Positions 52,970 to 61,639 of a DNA stretch of 64,000 nt are shown piece by piece. The number at the start of each line of letters is the position of its first letter. Position 1 is the first letter of the stretch. The DNA lies in contig JAEWGD010000036.1 of assembly GCA_023388515.1 (NCBI GenBank), positions 1 through 64,000 of the forward strand, read 5' to 3'. A program made the position numbers and the translations under genes. Under the pieces are notes generated by a model that was given only the letters and a program-made list of their open reading frames with translations, had not been told where the DNA came from and did not search any database. This DNA is from Bacillota bacterium (GTDB lineage: Bacteria; Bacillota; Clostridia; Oscillospirales; Ruminococcaceae).

Positions 52970-53026
52970 ATGTGTTTCTCACAACTTTATGATATGATTT
53001 GTAGCTATTTCAAATCATGCAGATAG
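52970..53026 (+). CDS. 18-residue amphipathic peptide, copy 3
   Basis: The product is identical to copy 1 (MCFSQLYDMICSYFKSCR). Both base differences from copy 1 are silent third positions (TAC to TAT at Tyr7 and Tyr13). It is the last unit before the terminator. Confidence 0.65.
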   Translation: MCFSQLYDMICSYFKSCR

Positions 53027-53043
53027 TAATTTTAATTAATACT

Positions 53044-53081
53044 AACTAAAACGGCTTAACTTCGGTTGAGCCGTTTTAGTT
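53044..53081 (+). terminator. Terminator of the tandem micro-ORF unit (UUCG loop)
   Basis: The arms 53044-53060 and 53065-53081 pair over 17 positions, with one G-U, closing on a C(UUCG)G tetraloop and followed by T residues. This is a very stable intrinsic terminator. Confidence 0.92.
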
Positions 53082-53095
53082 TTTCAAAACAAAAA

Positions 53096-53115
53096 CCCCT
53101 CTCAAAAGAGAGGGG
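53096..53115 (-). terminator. Terminator of pilA
   Basis: CCCCTCTC and GAGAGGGG (8-bp arms, AAAA loop) are followed on the minus strand by TTTTTGTTTT, about 30 bases past the pilin stop. Confidence 0.9.
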
Positions 53116-53142
53116 TAAGTATTAGTGTTAATTTTTAAGTTA

Positions 53143-53592
53143 TTAGGTTAAAGCTACTGCATCAGTACCACCTTCGCCGTCTTTACCAGTTGCTTCTTTT
53201 GGATATGTTCCTATATAAGGACTGTCTGCATTTTTCTGCCAAAATGCATATGTTACTTTTTCTTCACTAGAGTCATAGAAGAAACCCCACTCATTATCAG
53301 CAGCAAAGCCACCTAATTTCTCAACTTGTGATACTACATAGTCTTTATCATACGTAGGTTCATCGTCTCCTGCAAAACCACCATTCAAATAAAAACCTTC
53401 AACTTCAAGGTCTGCTAGAACTGCTGCACCATTTGTAGCAACTGCCTTTGCATTTGTGTTAGCTGTTCTCAAGCTAGATTTAGCAACCCAACCCATAAGT
53501 GACGGGATAAGTATTGCAGCCAAAACTGCGATAATCGCAATAACAACGATTAGTTCGATAAGAGTAAAACCCTTTACCTTTTTGTTTCTCAT
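53143..53592 (-). CDS. pilA: Major type IV pilin-like protein
   Basis: This 149-residue prepilin has the class III leader MRNKKVKG, cleaved before FTLIELIVVIAIIAVLAAIL, with the conserved Glu5. The hydrophobic N-terminal helix is followed by a globular domain without cysteines (residues ~35-149, rich in Ala, Gly, Asp). PilD cleaves and methylates it, then it polymerises into the pilus. Start: ATG at 53592, after GGAGGAGG. It has its own strong promoter and terminator, so it can be expressed above the assembly genes, as expected of a major subunit. Confidence 0.9.
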   Translation of the reverse strand: MRNKKVKGFTLIELIVVIAIIAVLAAILIPSLMGWVAKSSLRTANTNAKAVATNGAAVLADLEVEGFYLNGGFAGDDEPTYDKDYVVSQVEKLGGFAADNEWGFFYDSSEEKVTYAFWQKNADSPYIGTYPKEATGKDGEGGTDAVALT

Positions 53593-53741
53593 AATAAAAA
53601 CCTCCTCCAATAATTAAAAAAATTGTGTTATAAAAGCATTTCTCTAGTTCAAGAGAAATGTACTTTCCTTGTGCAAGATACCCATAGTCTATTATATGTA
53701 TGCAAAAGATTTTGTTGACTTTTTCTGTACCCTGTAAATAT

Positions 53742-53770
53742 ATTATACCAGTGTAAAAGCTTAAAGTCAA
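53742..53770 (-). promoter_or_regulatory. Promoter and long leader of pilA
   Basis: On the minus strand, TTGACT (53765-53770) and TATAAT (53742-53747) with a 17-base spacer. The leader to the ATG is about 140 bases and contains a 9-bp hairpin (53637-53645 / 53652-53660). I do not see a c-di-GMP riboswitch consensus in it. The rest of the gap to pilT (53771-53921) is AT-rich without recognisable features. Confidence 0.75.
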
Positions 53771-53921
53771 TAGTTTTTTTTGGTTTAAACAATTTATTAA
53801 TAATCTTTGTGCAAATAACATCTAATCTATATTTTCATTTGTATGTTTTGTACAAATGCTGTAACTGTCTGTTAACCTTTGTTGTCAGTTTAGTACGAAT
53901 ATTAACGTATACTGGTAATGA

Positions 53922-54992
53922 TTAAGCATCATTTGCGTTAAGATAACGGTAAAATTCTACCTTGTCATGACACCTCTCCAATGCGTCTGCCTCGTATACA
54001 ACATTGTTCTTAACAAGTTTCGCTAACTCTTGGTCAAAACAAAGCATTCCGTGTTGTCTACCCGTTTGAATTGCTGATTGTATCAAATGCACCTTGTTAT
54101 CTCTTATCATCGCCGAACAAGCGTCGGTAACGTGCAACACCTCTAGACAGGCAATTCGTCCAGAACCGTCCTTTTTAGGCAAAAGTGTCTGTGAAATAAT
54201 TCCAACAAGTATGTTTGCAAGCTGTGTTCTAATCTGTACTTGCTGATGTTCAGGATATACGTCAATGATACGGTTAATCGTGTCCGATGCACTTGTTGTA
54301 TGCAATGTTGACATAACTAAATGCCCCGTTTCAGCAGCTGTTACTGCGGCTGTTACCGTTTCAAAGTCACGCATCTCTCCTACAAGTATAACGTCTGGGT
54401 CTTCACGAAGTGCAGCTCTCAATGCTCCCGCAAAACTTGGTACATCTGAGCCTACCTCTCTTTGGTTAACCATACAACGCTTATGCTCGTGAACATACTC
54501 AATAGGGTCTTCAATTGTTATAATATGCGAACTCTTGTTAACATTTACATAGTCAATCATTCCCGCAAGTGTTGTTGATTTACCACTACCCGTAGGCCCT
54601 GTTACAAGCACAAGTCCCCTCGGACGCATTGCGAAATCTGCCATAATCGGAGGCATAAATAAATCTTCAAGCGTCGGTATGTCGTTTCTCAAAAGTCTTA
54701 TAGCAATAGCCGTGCTTCCCCTTTGAAAATAAACATTGACTCTATGACGATATCCTCGCTTTGTTAAGAATGAAAAGTCAGTGTCAACCCTCTCAACAAT
54801 GGACCTTTTTTGTTTATCATTAACCATCTGGTCAACTATATCAACTATTTCTTCCTCATCCATCAGAGGATAGGAGCTTAGTTTTCGGAGAGAACCGTTA
54901 AGCCTTACAACCGGTGCAATCCCAGCTGTAAAATGTAAGTCAGAACAGCCTAGTACTCGAACCTCGTCCAAAATTTTATTAATTTCTATCAC
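53922..54992 (-). CDS. pilT: Type IV pilus retraction ATPase
   Basis: PilT (356 residues) is the hexameric ATPase that disassembles the pilus for twitching motility. Walker A LVTGPTGSGKSTTLAGMIDY, the Asp box TIEDPIEYVHEHKR, Walker B PDVILVGEMRDFETV, the His box STLHTTSASDTINRI and the PilT-typical AIRLLRNDIPTLEDL are visible. The frame opens at a GTG at 55022, but AAGGAGG (55002-55008) is 9 bases before an in-frame GTG at 54992, which gives the usual N terminus (VIEINKILDEVRVLGCSDLH). It follows pilB by about 60 bases. Confidence 0.94.
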   Translation of the reverse strand: MIEINKILDEVRVLGCSDLHFTAGIAPVVRLNGSLRKLSSYPLMDEEEIVDIVDQMVNDKQKRSIVERVDTDFSFLTKRGYRHRVNVYFQRGSTAIAIRLLRNDIPTLEDLFMPPIMADFAMRPRGLVLVTGPTGSGKSTTLAGMIDYVNVNKSSHIITIEDPIEYVHEHKRCMVNQREVGSDVPSFAGALRAALREDPDVILVGEMRDFETVTAAVTAAETGHLVMSTLHTTSASDTINRIIDVYPEHQQVQIRTQLANILVGIISQTLLPKKDGSGRIACLEVLHVTDACSAMIRDNKVHLIQSAIQTGRQHGMLCFDQELAKLVKNNVVYEADALERCHDKVEFYRYLNANDA

Positions 54993-55051
54993 AATACTAC
55001 TCCTCCTTATATATATATTCACTTTACTGGGGATTTATCCTAAATATTATG

Positions 55052-56722
55052 CTATACAGAAAAAGTTACCCTCACTAATTCATCAATGGATGTACTTCCC
55101 ATCTGAACAAGTTCTGACACGTTATCCCTCAAGAGTTTTGTACCGTTTTTCTTAGCTGCCTCTTCAAGCTGTTCTTTTCCTGCACCCTCAGCAATCAGAG
55201 TTGAAACTCCTGCTGTCGCTTGTATAATTTCATGAATAGCTGTACGTCCTGTATAGCCTGTGTTGTTACATTCATGACAGCCATGTGCCTCATATATCGA
55301 AATTGATTTATCAATCTTCATTAGCTCGTTTTCTTCTTCAGTTGATAGCCTAGCCTTCTTGCATTTCGGGCATAATACCTTAACAAGACGCTGTGCTATA
55401 ACACCAATAAGTGATGTAGCAACCATGTAAGCAGGTATTCCCATATCAACTAAACGAACAATAGTCGATGCAGCGTCATTAGTATGCAATGTAGAAAGCA
55501 CTAAGTGACCTGTGATAGCAGCTCTAATACCAATTTCAGCAGTTTCAGAGTCACGCATCTCACCTATCATTACAATATCTGGGTCCTGACGCAAAATCGA
55601 ACGCAAACCAGCAGCAAAAGTCATTCCTGCCTTAGTATTAACCTGTACCTGATTTATTCCGTCAATATTTTTCTCAACTGGGTCCTCAACTGTGATAACG
55701 TTTACATTAGGCTTAGCAAGTTCGCCAAGTGCCGCATATAATGTGGTAGTTTTACCACTACCTGTAGGCCCTGTAACAAGAACCACGCCATGTGGGCATT
55801 TAATCATCTTCTCAAACATCTGGTAGTTGTAATCAGTCATACCTAAGTCGGTTATTTTTCTAAGTGCAATCTGTCCCGTTGACAAAATACGAATAACTAT
55901 CTTCTCACCGTTTACCGTTGGAATAGATGATACACGGACATCTAGCGTTGAGTTATCAACAACCTGTGAGAAACGTCCGTCCTGTGGAACACGCTTTTCA
56001 GCAATATTCATACCACTAATAAGCTTTAATCTAGTACTAAGTGAATTATGTACAACATTTGATACATTCATAAGTTCAATCAAGTCGCCATTTACACGAA
56101 TACGAATTCTTGTATAGGTTTTAAATGGCTCGATATGTATATCAGTAGCGTCTGCCCTAAAAGCATTTTCAACAATTGTTGTCGCAAGTTTAACGATAGG
56201 TGCACTCTCAACTCTATCCTTTGAGCCATCATCATCGCTATCTTCCTCCACAAACTGGCTTACACCTTCAAGCACGCTATCAACATTTTGCATAGAGTAA
56301 TGCTTACCAATTGCCTTATTAATTGCTGTTCTTGTCGCCAATACTGGAATCGTATCCATTCCAGTAAAAACCTTAATATCCTCCAGAATATTGAAGTTAA
56401 TAGGGTCGTCTGTTGCAACCGTTAACCTCTTTCCCTGAACATTAACTGCAATTACAGTATGCTTTTTTGCAAGTGCCTCAGGTATTCGGCTTACTGCCTC
56501 AAAATCAATTTCAGTTCTGTCTAAGTCAACATATGCAACCTTTAATTTTCCTGCAAGAGCCTGTGCAAAGCGTATCTCTGACATATAGCCAAGTTCCACT
56601 ATTACATCACCAAAACGTTTTTGCCCCTGTGCATCTCTCTGTGCTTGAAGAATATTTTCAAGCTGTTGCTGAGTTATTAGGTTGTTTTCAACAAGATATT
56701 GACCAATAGGTATATTTCTCAT
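55052..56722 (-). CDS. pilB: Type IV pilus assembly ATPase (PilB/GspE)
   Basis: PilB (556 residues) powers pilus extension. The N-terminal MshEN (GspE_N) domain (IGQYLVENNLITQQQLENIL and RFGDVIVELGYMSEIRFAQA) can bind c-di-GMP in related proteins. The ATPase core follows: Walker A VLVTGPTGSGKTTTLYAAL, Asp box TVEDPVEKNIDGINQVQVN, Walker B PDIVMIGEMRDSETAEIGI, His box STLHTNDAASTI. A zinc-binding four-cysteine motif (CPKCKKA ... CHECNNTGYTGR) lies between. It heads the pilB-pilT-pilA row and is divergent from pilD. Confidence 0.95.
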   Translation of the reverse strand: MRNIPIGQYLVENNLITQQQLENILQAQRDAQGQKRFGDVIVELGYMSEIRFAQALAGKLKVAYVDLDRTEIDFEAVSRIPEALAKKHTVIAVNVQGKRLTVATDDPINFNILEDIKVFTGMDTIPVLATRTAINKAIGKHYSMQNVDSVLEGVSQFVEEDSDDDGSKDRVESAPIVKLATTIVENAFRADATDIHIEPFKTYTRIRIRVNGDLIELMNVSNVVHNSLSTRLKLISGMNIAEKRVPQDGRFSQVVDNSTLDVRVSSIPTVNGEKIVIRILSTGQIALRKITDLGMTDYNYQMFEKMIKCPHGVVLVTGPTGSGKTTTLYAALGELAKPNVNVITVEDPVEKNIDGINQVQVNTKAGMTFAAGLRSILRQDPDIVMIGEMRDSETAEIGIRAAITGHLVLSTLHTNDAASTIVRLVDMGIPAYMVATSLIGVIAQRLVKVLCPKCKKARLSTEEENELMKIDKSISIYEAHGCHECNNTGYTGRTAIHEIIQATAGVSTLIAEGAGKEQLEEAAKKNGTKLLRDNVSELVQMGSTSIDELVRVTFSV

Positions 56723-56813
56723 GTTCTACCTCCGTTCAAATTTTCTTTTTTCTTGTATTTGCTTATATTTTATGTTAAAATAACTATATAATAATAAAGT
56801 GGAGGGTTTACAT

Positions 56814-57641
56814 ATGATTTCAGCAATTCTAAAACAACCATATTTGGATATTGGTTTCTTCATCACCATTTATACCATAGTAACATTTCTCGGAATAACA
56901 ATTGGTAGCTTTCTTAACGTCTGCATTTATCGTATCCCTAATAATGATTCTATCGTAAAACATTCTTCGCACTGTATGTCATGTAACACCAAAATCCGTC
57001 GATTTGATTTAATCCCCGTCATTAGTTGGATTATTTTAAAAGGAAAATGTCGCAACTGTAATGCTAGGATTTCACCCCGTTACCCTATTATTGAAGCCTT
57101 GAATGCTATTCTTTACATTATAACACTAACTGTTATGGATATCAACATAAACTCAATTCTAACTTGCATATTCTTTTCAATCCTAATAGTAATTGCCTTT
57201 ATTGATATTGATACCCTTGAAATGGATATATATCTGCTTTTGCTAATTGCCATACTTAGTATTCCAGCTGCTATTTTTACCAACGACTTAACTATTGCGC
57301 AAAGAGTAACTGGTGCATTATATGTAAGCCTGCCATTTTTTCTTATCGGTGAAATCAGTGGTTATATTATTAAGAAACAGACTGGCGAAAAAATGCGTGG
57401 CATCGAACTCGGCGATACTATTTTAATGGCTTGCTGTGGTCTGTTTATCGGCCATAAAGCAATTATCGTTTCCGCTTTCGCTGGTATTATGTTTGCGGCA
57501 ATTGGTGGAATAATAAGCAAAGCAATCACCAAAGAATCTAAGTTACCGTTTGGGCCATACCTTGCATTAGGAATTGTTGTAGGTACTCTTTTTGGAGCAC
57601 AAATTATTGACTGGTATGTTGGTATGTTTATTACTTACTAA
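56814..57641 (+). CDS. pilD: Prepilin peptidase / N-methyltransferase
   Basis: PilD (275 residues) cleaves the leader from prepilins and methylates the new N terminus. The two zinc-binding pairs CMSCNTKI and CRNCNARISPRYP flank a cytosolic loop; aspartyl catalytic residues are in FIDIDTLEMDIY and the GxGD-like MRGIELGDTILMA. About seven membrane segments are visible. The frame opens at a GTG at 56799 that includes the ribosome site, so I start at the ATG at 56814 (GGAGG 8 bases upstream). It is the only plus-strand gene in the pilus cluster. Confidence 0.92.
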   Translation: MISAILKQPYLDIGFFITIYTIVTFLGITIGSFLNVCIYRIPNNDSIVKHSSHCMSCNTKIRRFDLIPVISWIILKGKCRNCNARISPRYPIIEALNAILYIITLTVMDININSILTCIFFSILIVIAFIDIDTLEMDIYLLLLIAILSIPAAIFTNDLTIAQRVTGALYVSLPFFLIGEISGYIIKKQTGEKMRGIELGDTILMACCGLFIGHKAIIVSAFAGIMFAAIGGIISKAITKESKLPFGPYLALGIVVGTLFGAQIIDWYVGMFITY

Positions 57642-57653
57642 AAAACACATAAT

Positions 57654-57693
57654 AAATAAAGGCAGACGGACAATCGTTCGACTGCCTTTATTT
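57654..57693. terminator. Bidirectional terminator between pilD and the minor pilin
   Basis: AAATAAAGGCAG (57654-57665) pairs with CTGCCTTTATTT (57682-57693) around a 16-base partly paired loop, with T-rich flanks. Confidence 0.75.
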
Positions 57694-57706
57694 TTATTGC
57701 ACTAAC

Positions 57707-58669
57707 TTATGGAGTTGTTATTTGTTTCGGTAGCGTGAATACTATAAAAATGTTATCACCCGTTCCATCATTAAACGTTTTATAACGTAGCTCCGAATGT
57801 CCTGCTGTATCTGGTGCTTTAAGAGTACCATCTGGGTTTTTAAAAGTATACTTAGGATCAGCTTCGTCTATTGTATCCGTTATATTTTTAGAATAAAACA
57901 GATCCCTTTTAACTCCACCGTCCCATACGTTCATTAAAGCAAAAGTTGCAGTTGAATTAAAATTGGTCTTTTTATATGTGCCGTCCTTATTCTTTTCTTC
58001 AGCCTCCACAGTCACAGCAAAGTTACCAGGTGAGAAGTTTTCATATTCAAGATACCCAACGGGATCATCTGCAGTTTTACCGACATAATCATTGCTATCA
58101 ATAACACCATCCTTAACACCACCTACTAACTGGTCGACAGGACTACCGAAATTAATATTAAAGCCGTAATTATCGTAGAAAGCCTTATTTACTGCGAATT
58201 GCTTTGTATCACCTATTTTAGCTCCAGCACTATCATAAGTGCTTAGTGAAATTTTCCCCTTATTATCGGTATCTCCATTATGAATTTCCATTACATAAAC
58301 TTCAATATTAGCTATCGAGGTGTCAACAGCTGCCCTATTAAAAGTTTTATTAACGCCACTTTCAGCCACATCATAATTACCAATAAACTTATAATCAGTA
58401 ACAAATTTTCCTACTGCAGTATCAATATTCGTACCATCAGTTCCCGTATAAATATGAACTCTGTCCGCATATCTCAACGAACCCTCAATATATAATCGGA
58501 TATTGTCAAGATTTGCTCTAACATTTTCAAATTTTACAGTACTTCTAAACTGATTACTAACAGGCAAAATCAACGCCAATGCCCCAAACATTACCATGGA
58601 GAAAATTGCAATAACAACGATAAGCTCAACTAGTGTAAATCCTTTTAGCTTTTTAGATTTAATCTGCAT
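57707..58669 (-). CDS. Type IV prepilin-like minor pilin (320 aa)
   Basis: This is a large pseudopilin with leader MQIKSKKLKG, then FTLVELIVVIAIFSMVMFGA carrying Glu5. The long C-terminal domain (~285 residues) is Asp/Lys/Gly-rich and has no homology I recognise. Such large minor pilins usually cap or prime the fibre. AAAGGAGG precedes the ATG at 58669; the in-frame codons upstream overlap that site. It is the last gene of the minus-strand row from pilMN. Confidence 0.85.
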   Translation of the reverse strand: MQIKSKKLKGFTLVELIVVIAIFSMVMFGALALILPVSNQFRSTVKFENVRANLDNIRLYIEGSLRYADRVHIYTGTDGTNIDTAVGKFVTDYKFIGNYDVAESGVNKTFNRAAVDTSIANIEVYVMEIHNGDTDNKGKISLSTYDSAGAKIGDTKQFAVNKAFYDNYGFNINFGSPVDQLVGGVKDGVIDSNDYVGKTADDPVGYLEYENFSPGNFAVTVEAEEKNKDGTYKKTNFNSTATFALMNVWDGGVKRDLFYSKNITDTIDEADPKYTFKNPDGTLKAPDTAGHSELRYKTFNDGTGDNIFIVFTLPKQITTP

Positions 58670-58711
58670 TATCCAACCTCCTTTCATACAAATCAACAGT
58701 GAGCATTTTCA

Positions 58712-59083
58712 CTATGGCGTTGCATCATGTTTAAAAAACTTAAATCTTCCGCTAACGGTTTCGCTACCATGTTCACCACTTTTTTGTACAGTGTAGCTAT
58801 CAATAACCACTGTTTGATGTATTGTCGCTCCACCATCATTCGTTATAACTATTGTATTAGTACTATCTGTTACAGGATCAACTTTTCCAGTGGTTTTTCT
58901 GTTTTCTGCTAGTGGTGCTTGAACATTAATTTCTCTTGTAAGCCTATTTGTGCGAACTACGCTTTTACTTATCCCAATACATACCGTAACCAAAAGCGAT
59001 GCCATAATCGTGAACACAGCGAGGGCAACTATTACTTCAACTAAGGTCATACCTTTTAATTTGTTTTTTCGCTTAATTTTCAT
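58712..59083 (-). CDS. Type IV prepilin-like minor pilin (123 aa)
   Basis: The leader MKIKRKNKLKG is cleaved before MTLVEVIVALAVFTIMASLL, with Glu5 present; it resembles PilV/GspI-type pseudopilins. The remaining ~75 residues form a small soluble domain with basic residues (TNRLTREINV). GAGAGGGG lies about 9 bases before the ATG at 59083; an upstream TTG (59092) is less likely. Confidence 0.85.
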   Translation of the reverse strand: MKIKRKNKLKGMTLVEVIVALAVFTIMASLLVTVCIGISKSVVRTNRLTREINVQAPLAENRKTTGKVDPVTDSTNTIVITNDGGATIHQTVVIDSYTVQKSGEHGSETVSGRFKFFKHDATP

Positions 59084-59104
59084 CTTATTCAACCCCTCTC
59101 ACAA

Positions 59105-61576
59105 TTAACCACCAAATCCATATGCGTTCTCTATTGGTGTCCATACGCCACCTGTTGTGCTACCTTCTTCACTGCCCGAACCACCTGAAACATTAGGGCT
59201 GACTTGTAATACAATATTATCGTTCGTGAAGCTGTTAATGTCACCAACAATAACTTGACCTATAACTGCAACTTTAGCATTAGCAATTGGCACTCCATCA
59301 TATGATATTGCTCCGCCAACTCCTTTTGGATTGCTAAAATCTAATGTGATATAAGGTGCACAAATAAATCCTGTTATTATTGATTGGTTTGTAGAAATAA
59401 GCTTCGGAGCTACTGCACCAGGTGTTTCAGAAGCAACCTTTCCTCCCGCCATATAGATATAGATATTTGGGACTTGTCGCCTATTCATTGCATCTTTCGC
59501 AAGTGGATACAACGTCAAGTCAATTGATTCTGTAAGATTAGCATAATAGCTTGTAACTATACCTGCACCATTAGCACCAGTACCGCTTAAAGTTAAATTT
59601 CCATTACTATTTCCAGTACCATCTGGTGTATCAACCAAACTTGTTGCACCAGTAGTATAATTAACCATGCCCTTTTCTGGAACAAAGAGGTAAACTGTTC
59701 CTGGGTTTTTTGGGTTGGATGTGTTATCTACTATGATTCTTTTTCCCTCTAGTTTAAAGTTCTCTAAGCAAACCCAAATTGTTTTTCCTGCTTCAGCTTT
59801 TATATAGATATCTTCATTCCATTCTCCATACAAAGTGCAGTTTTCTGTTAAAGGACTAGCCTCAGTAAAATTAGCTGTGCCCACAGTATAAAGTTTATTA
59901 TAACAGATTTTGGCATCCTCAGGGTTAGCTTTATAATCCTTGTATTCTGTCATTTCCGCTGGAGTTCCTTTATTTAAAGTTACCTTAAATGAGTCCAACT
60001 TAGTCTTGCTATCAGTTAAAGTTATAGTCTTAGCTCTTTCGTCTAGGTCTGCTATGGTTTCATCTCCCTTAAACAAATAATTTTTATCCATTGTTTTTGG
60101 GAAAATAGTTGGTGGGCTTGCAGATATTTTAGCTTGAGTCGCAGTAACTTTAGACTCTGTCGCTGCTGCATTGACAGCCGTTATAAATGTCGTTGGGTTT
60201 CCACCGTATGATACACCGTTAACTTTAACATTACCCGTTACAGTCAGTTTTGTTGGATCGCAGAACAATCCACCACTAATTGTTATATTCTTATCGGTAG
60301 CAATTTCAAGTCCGTTCCCTGCATATAGCGAACCACCAATTGTAACATCGCCACCTGTTGGATTTATTGTAACTTTGTCTTTAACGATTACATCCCCATC
60401 AAAAGTCGAGCCGTTTCCTGCAATCTGCAATCTACCATTTGAGTAAAAGCTACCTCCTGTATGATTTGCAAAATTACCATCTGTGGAATTTACTAAACCG
60501 TCAACCCAATTTAGTAAACTAGATCCTCCACCACTGCTTCCAAATACAGTTAAGCCTGTTTGAACTATATTGGTTTGTACCATTTCCAATAAACCATTAT
60601 ACTCATCATAGGCATAAACATCACCATAAGTAGTGAAGTTTACCACCCCACCAGAACCATCTATACTTCCGCAATAAATATTAATCGGATTATCTTTTGT
60701 ACCAACAGTCATATTGCCTGGGTTCTGTTTATAAATCACACCACCTACATAAATGTGGGGGATTTCGGAATACATCAAACCATCAGTACCTTTTTCAGCT
60801 TTCGAAAAGAAATTTGGTATGTTCTGCATCGAAAGATGCCCACCTATATACATTCCATTTCCTTTGTCGAAACTAGCACTCAAACCTGTGTTAATATAAA
60901 CACTACTATTATAGCTCAGAGCATTTACTGAACCATCATTTCTAAGCTGACTCCATTCACTCTTAACTTTTTCATTATAATCAAGATCAGTAGGATCAAT
61001 CCTAGAATTAAATGAGTAAGTTGAGCCATATACTCTAGGAGAAGTAGCATCACTTTGCATACCCTTACCCATTGATACAAGAGCACCCTCAGAAATAGCT
61101 GGCGTAGTAACAACTGCTGACTTTAAAACATACTGTGAATATGTGCTAGCTTGCCCACTCATTTCAACAGTTGCTGTTATTTTTATAATGCCGTCACCTG
61201 AACCAGTTACAAAGGTACTTGTGCCGATTTCATCCACACCCGCATACTCAACCTTGAGATCAGTTACTGTTCCCATTCCTGTTGGAAGTTCGCAACTTAA
61301 CTCAAGCGTCTTTTTAGATGGACTTAACGTAGTCGCCTCCTTTTTCAACGTGTTTGTTGCGTCACCATCCAGCAACTCCTGTACAGTAGTATCTACAACT
61401 GAACGTGCTGAATAAAGCGATTGGTTTTTAAAATAAGTGTTATACGAACGTTTGCTCGCCGCTGAAGCTATGGTTAATGTTGCCATAACAAATACAATCA
61501 ATACCATCATTACTGACACAACGGTAAATAAAACTGTACCTTTCAGCTTTGTATTTTTAATAATTTGTTTATCCAT
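59105..61576 (-). CDS. Large GspK/PilX-like pilus-associated protein
   Basis: The 823-residue protein starts with a prepilin-like region (KNTKLKG, then TVLFTVVSVMMVLIVFVMAT), but the residue at position 5 is not Glu. That is typical of GspK/PilX tip proteins. The remaining ~780 residues are secreted and rich in Gly, Thr, Ser and Asn, with repeated beta-strand stretches (GDVIVKDKVTINPTGGDV and NITISGGLFCDPTKLTVTGN) like polymer-forming or beta-helix adhesins. It may be the pilus tip adhesin, by inference. AAAGGTGG lies 9-10 bases before the ATG at 61576. Confidence 0.75.
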   Translation of the reverse strand: MDKQIIKNTKLKGTVLFTVVSVMMVLIVFVMATLTIASAASKRSYNTYFKNQSLYSARSVVDTTVQELLDGDATNTLKKEATTLSPSKKTLELSCELPTGMGTVTDLKVEYAGVDEIGTSTFVTGSGDGIIKITATVEMSGQASTYSQYVLKSAVVTTPAISEGALVSMGKGMQSDATSPRVYGSTYSFNSRIDPTDLDYNEKVKSEWSQLRNDGSVNALSYNSSVYINTGLSASFDKGNGMYIGGHLSMQNIPNFFSKAEKGTDGLMYSEIPHIYVGGVIYKQNPGNMTVGTKDNPINIYCGSIDGSGGVVNFTTYGDVYAYDEYNGLLEMVQTNIVQTGLTVFGSSGGGSSLLNWVDGLVNSTDGNFANHTGGSFYSNGRLQIAGNGSTFDGDVIVKDKVTINPTGGDVTIGGSLYAGNGLEIATDKNITISGGLFCDPTKLTVTGNVKVNGVSYGGNPTTFITAVNAAATESKVTATQAKISASPPTIFPKTMDKNYLFKGDETIADLDERAKTITLTDSKTKLDSFKVTLNKGTPAEMTEYKDYKANPEDAKICYNKLYTVGTANFTEASPLTENCTLYGEWNEDIYIKAEAGKTIWVCLENFKLEGKRIIVDNTSNPKNPGTVYLFVPEKGMVNYTTGATSLVDTPDGTGNSNGNLTLSGTGANGAGIVTSYYANLTESIDLTLYPLAKDAMNRRQVPNIYIYMAGGKVASETPGAVAPKLISTNQSIITGFICAPYITLDFSNPKGVGGAISYDGVPIANAKVAVIGQVIVGDINSFTNDNIVLQVSPNVSGGSGSEEGSTTGGVWTPIENAYGFGG

Positions 61577-61639
61577 ATTACTACGCCACCTTTCTCGCAT
61601 AAGCGAACCGTCTGCTTACGAAGAATATATGCTTCTTTT

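Larger units (their letters stand above)
52742..53029 (+). repeat. Tandem array of three 105-bp units
   Basis: Each unit holds AGGAGG, a 9-base spacer and an 18-codon reading frame; the start codons at 52760, 52865 and 52970 are exactly 105 bases apart. The two 48-base linkers differ at one position, and the coding parts at two to four positions. Each coding part contains ATGATTTG and CAAATCAT, perfect 8-bp hairpin arms around a 9-base loop. The third unit lacks the linker and leads to a terminator. Confidence 0.9.

Noticed and set aside
52742..53029. CRISPR array, because of regular repeats
   Set aside because: The unit is 105 bases, the linkers are as conserved as the repeats, there are no variable spacers and each unit has a ribosome site and reading frame.
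52742..53029. Leader-peptide attenuator for a downstream gene
   Set aside because: The array ends at a strong terminator and the next gene (pilA) is on the opposite strand with its own terminator, so there is no downstream gene to control.
53593..53740. c-di-GMP riboswitch in the pilA leader
   Set aside because: No match to class I or class II consensus cores could be found by eye.
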